Below, piece after piece: positions 5,377 through 5,721 of a stretch of 5,721 nt of DNA. Origin of the DNA: Thermococcus sp. (GTDB taxonomy: Archaea; Methanobacteriota_B; Thermococci; Thermococcales; Thermococcaceae). The notes under the pieces were generated by a model that worked only from the letters and a program-made list of their open reading frames with translations, made no database searches and was not told where the DNA came from. The position numbers and the translations under genes are program-made. Position 1 is the stretch's first letter; the number at the start of each line of letters is the position of its first letter. The stretch spans positions 1 through 5,721 of the forward strand of contig JALSNG010000002.1 of assembly GCA_026987155.1 (NCBI GenBank). Reading direction: 5' to 3'.

Positions 5377-5721
5377 CCTTCCGCGACCAGCCAGCCAACC
5401 GGCGGATGCTCCGCTCCTCTTTTCCACTTTTCGTAGGCGCCATCCCACTGCTCTAAGATCTCGGTGCGCTTCTTCTTGTTTTCAATCTTTGCCACGTACT
5501 CCCGTGGGATATAAGCTAGGTAGTGCGGCAAAGCCGGCTCGAAGGTTCCGCTCTCGATTACCATTCCGCCGGCTTCCTCGATGAGCTCCCGGAGTTTCTC
5601 AAGCGTTGGATAGTGCAGGTCGTCCTTCTCGCCGAAGAGCGCCTCAAAGATGTCCTCGCGCAGGTTGTACAGCTCAAGGTGCGCCCTCTGCCTCTCGTTG
5701 TTCGCTATGGGAAGGCTTTCC
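5373..5721 (-). CDS. Probable class I SAM-dependent methyltransferase, C-terminal part (partial)
   Basis: The - strand frame is open from the window edge to a TAG (complement of 5373-5375), giving 115 residues of a longer protein. The visible part contains LEKLRELIEEAGGMVIESGTF (in pieces: LEKLRELIEEAGG, then MVIESGTF), PALPHYLAYIPREYVAKIE and a Trp-containing end (QWDGAYEKWKRGAEHPPVGW). The 'L..LIEEAGG.VIE' helix-strand pattern resembles the post-catalytic part of Rossmann-fold methyltransferases, in which substrate-specific C-terminal elements follow. The SAM-binding glycine motif would lie beyond the window, so the call is unproven. The protein certainly extends past 5721; the internal ATG at 5564 is not the start, because the sequence upstream is coding-like without a break. 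It is convergent with the MFS gene with a 4-bp overlap. Confidence 0.55.
   Translation of the reverse strand, partial: ESLPIANNERQRAHLELYNLREDIFEALFGEKDDLHYPTLEKLRELIEEAGGMVIESGTFEPALPHYLAYIPREYVAKIENKKKRTEILEQWDGAYEKWKRGAEHPPVGWLVAEG

Overview
The window reads as a hyperthermophilic euryarchaeon of the order Thermococcales, most likely a Thermococcus. The grounds are archaeal TATA boxes about 25 bp before likely transcript starts, GGTGAT/GGAGG-type ribosome binding sites, an archaeal RNase J, an archaeal-type GGPP synthase, and heavy AGG/ATA codon use. No rRNA, tRNA, CRISPR array or insertion sequence was seen.

Layout on the + strand. (1) Positions 1-104 are the 3' end of a gene that I read as type 2 isopentenyl-diphosphate isomerase. 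(2) Positions 105-1259 are AT-richer and hold a promoter and a tight three-gene run of small unrecognised proteins: one aromatic-rich protein with a possible hydrophobic N-terminal extension, then two small polytopic membrane proteins. (3) Positions 1260-3772 hold archaeal RNase J and geranylgeranyl/farnesyl diphosphate synthase (idsA), with notable RNA hairpins before each. (4) Positions 3773-5376 hold a monocistronic 14-TM DHA2-type MFS exporter with its own promoter. (5) On the - strand, 5373-5721 is the C-terminal part of a probable SAM-dependent methyltransferase, convergent with the exporter and overlapping its stop codon.

Functionally, the backbone is the isoprenoid/lipid precursor neighbourhood: the isomerase supplies DMAPP from IPP, and IdsA condenses these to the C15/C20 chains of archaeal membrane lipids. 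An mRNA-decay nuclease sits between them. The three-gene cassette at about 276-1259 breaks this neighbourhood and is the least explained part of the window. Its first gene has no ATG, GTG or TTG for its natural N-terminus, although the frame stays open and encodes a membrane-anchor-like segment.

The most interesting non-coding signals are a near-perfect hairpin with a GNRA tetraloop in the short leader of the RNase J mRNA, and a compact hairpin that buries the idsA ribosome binding site.
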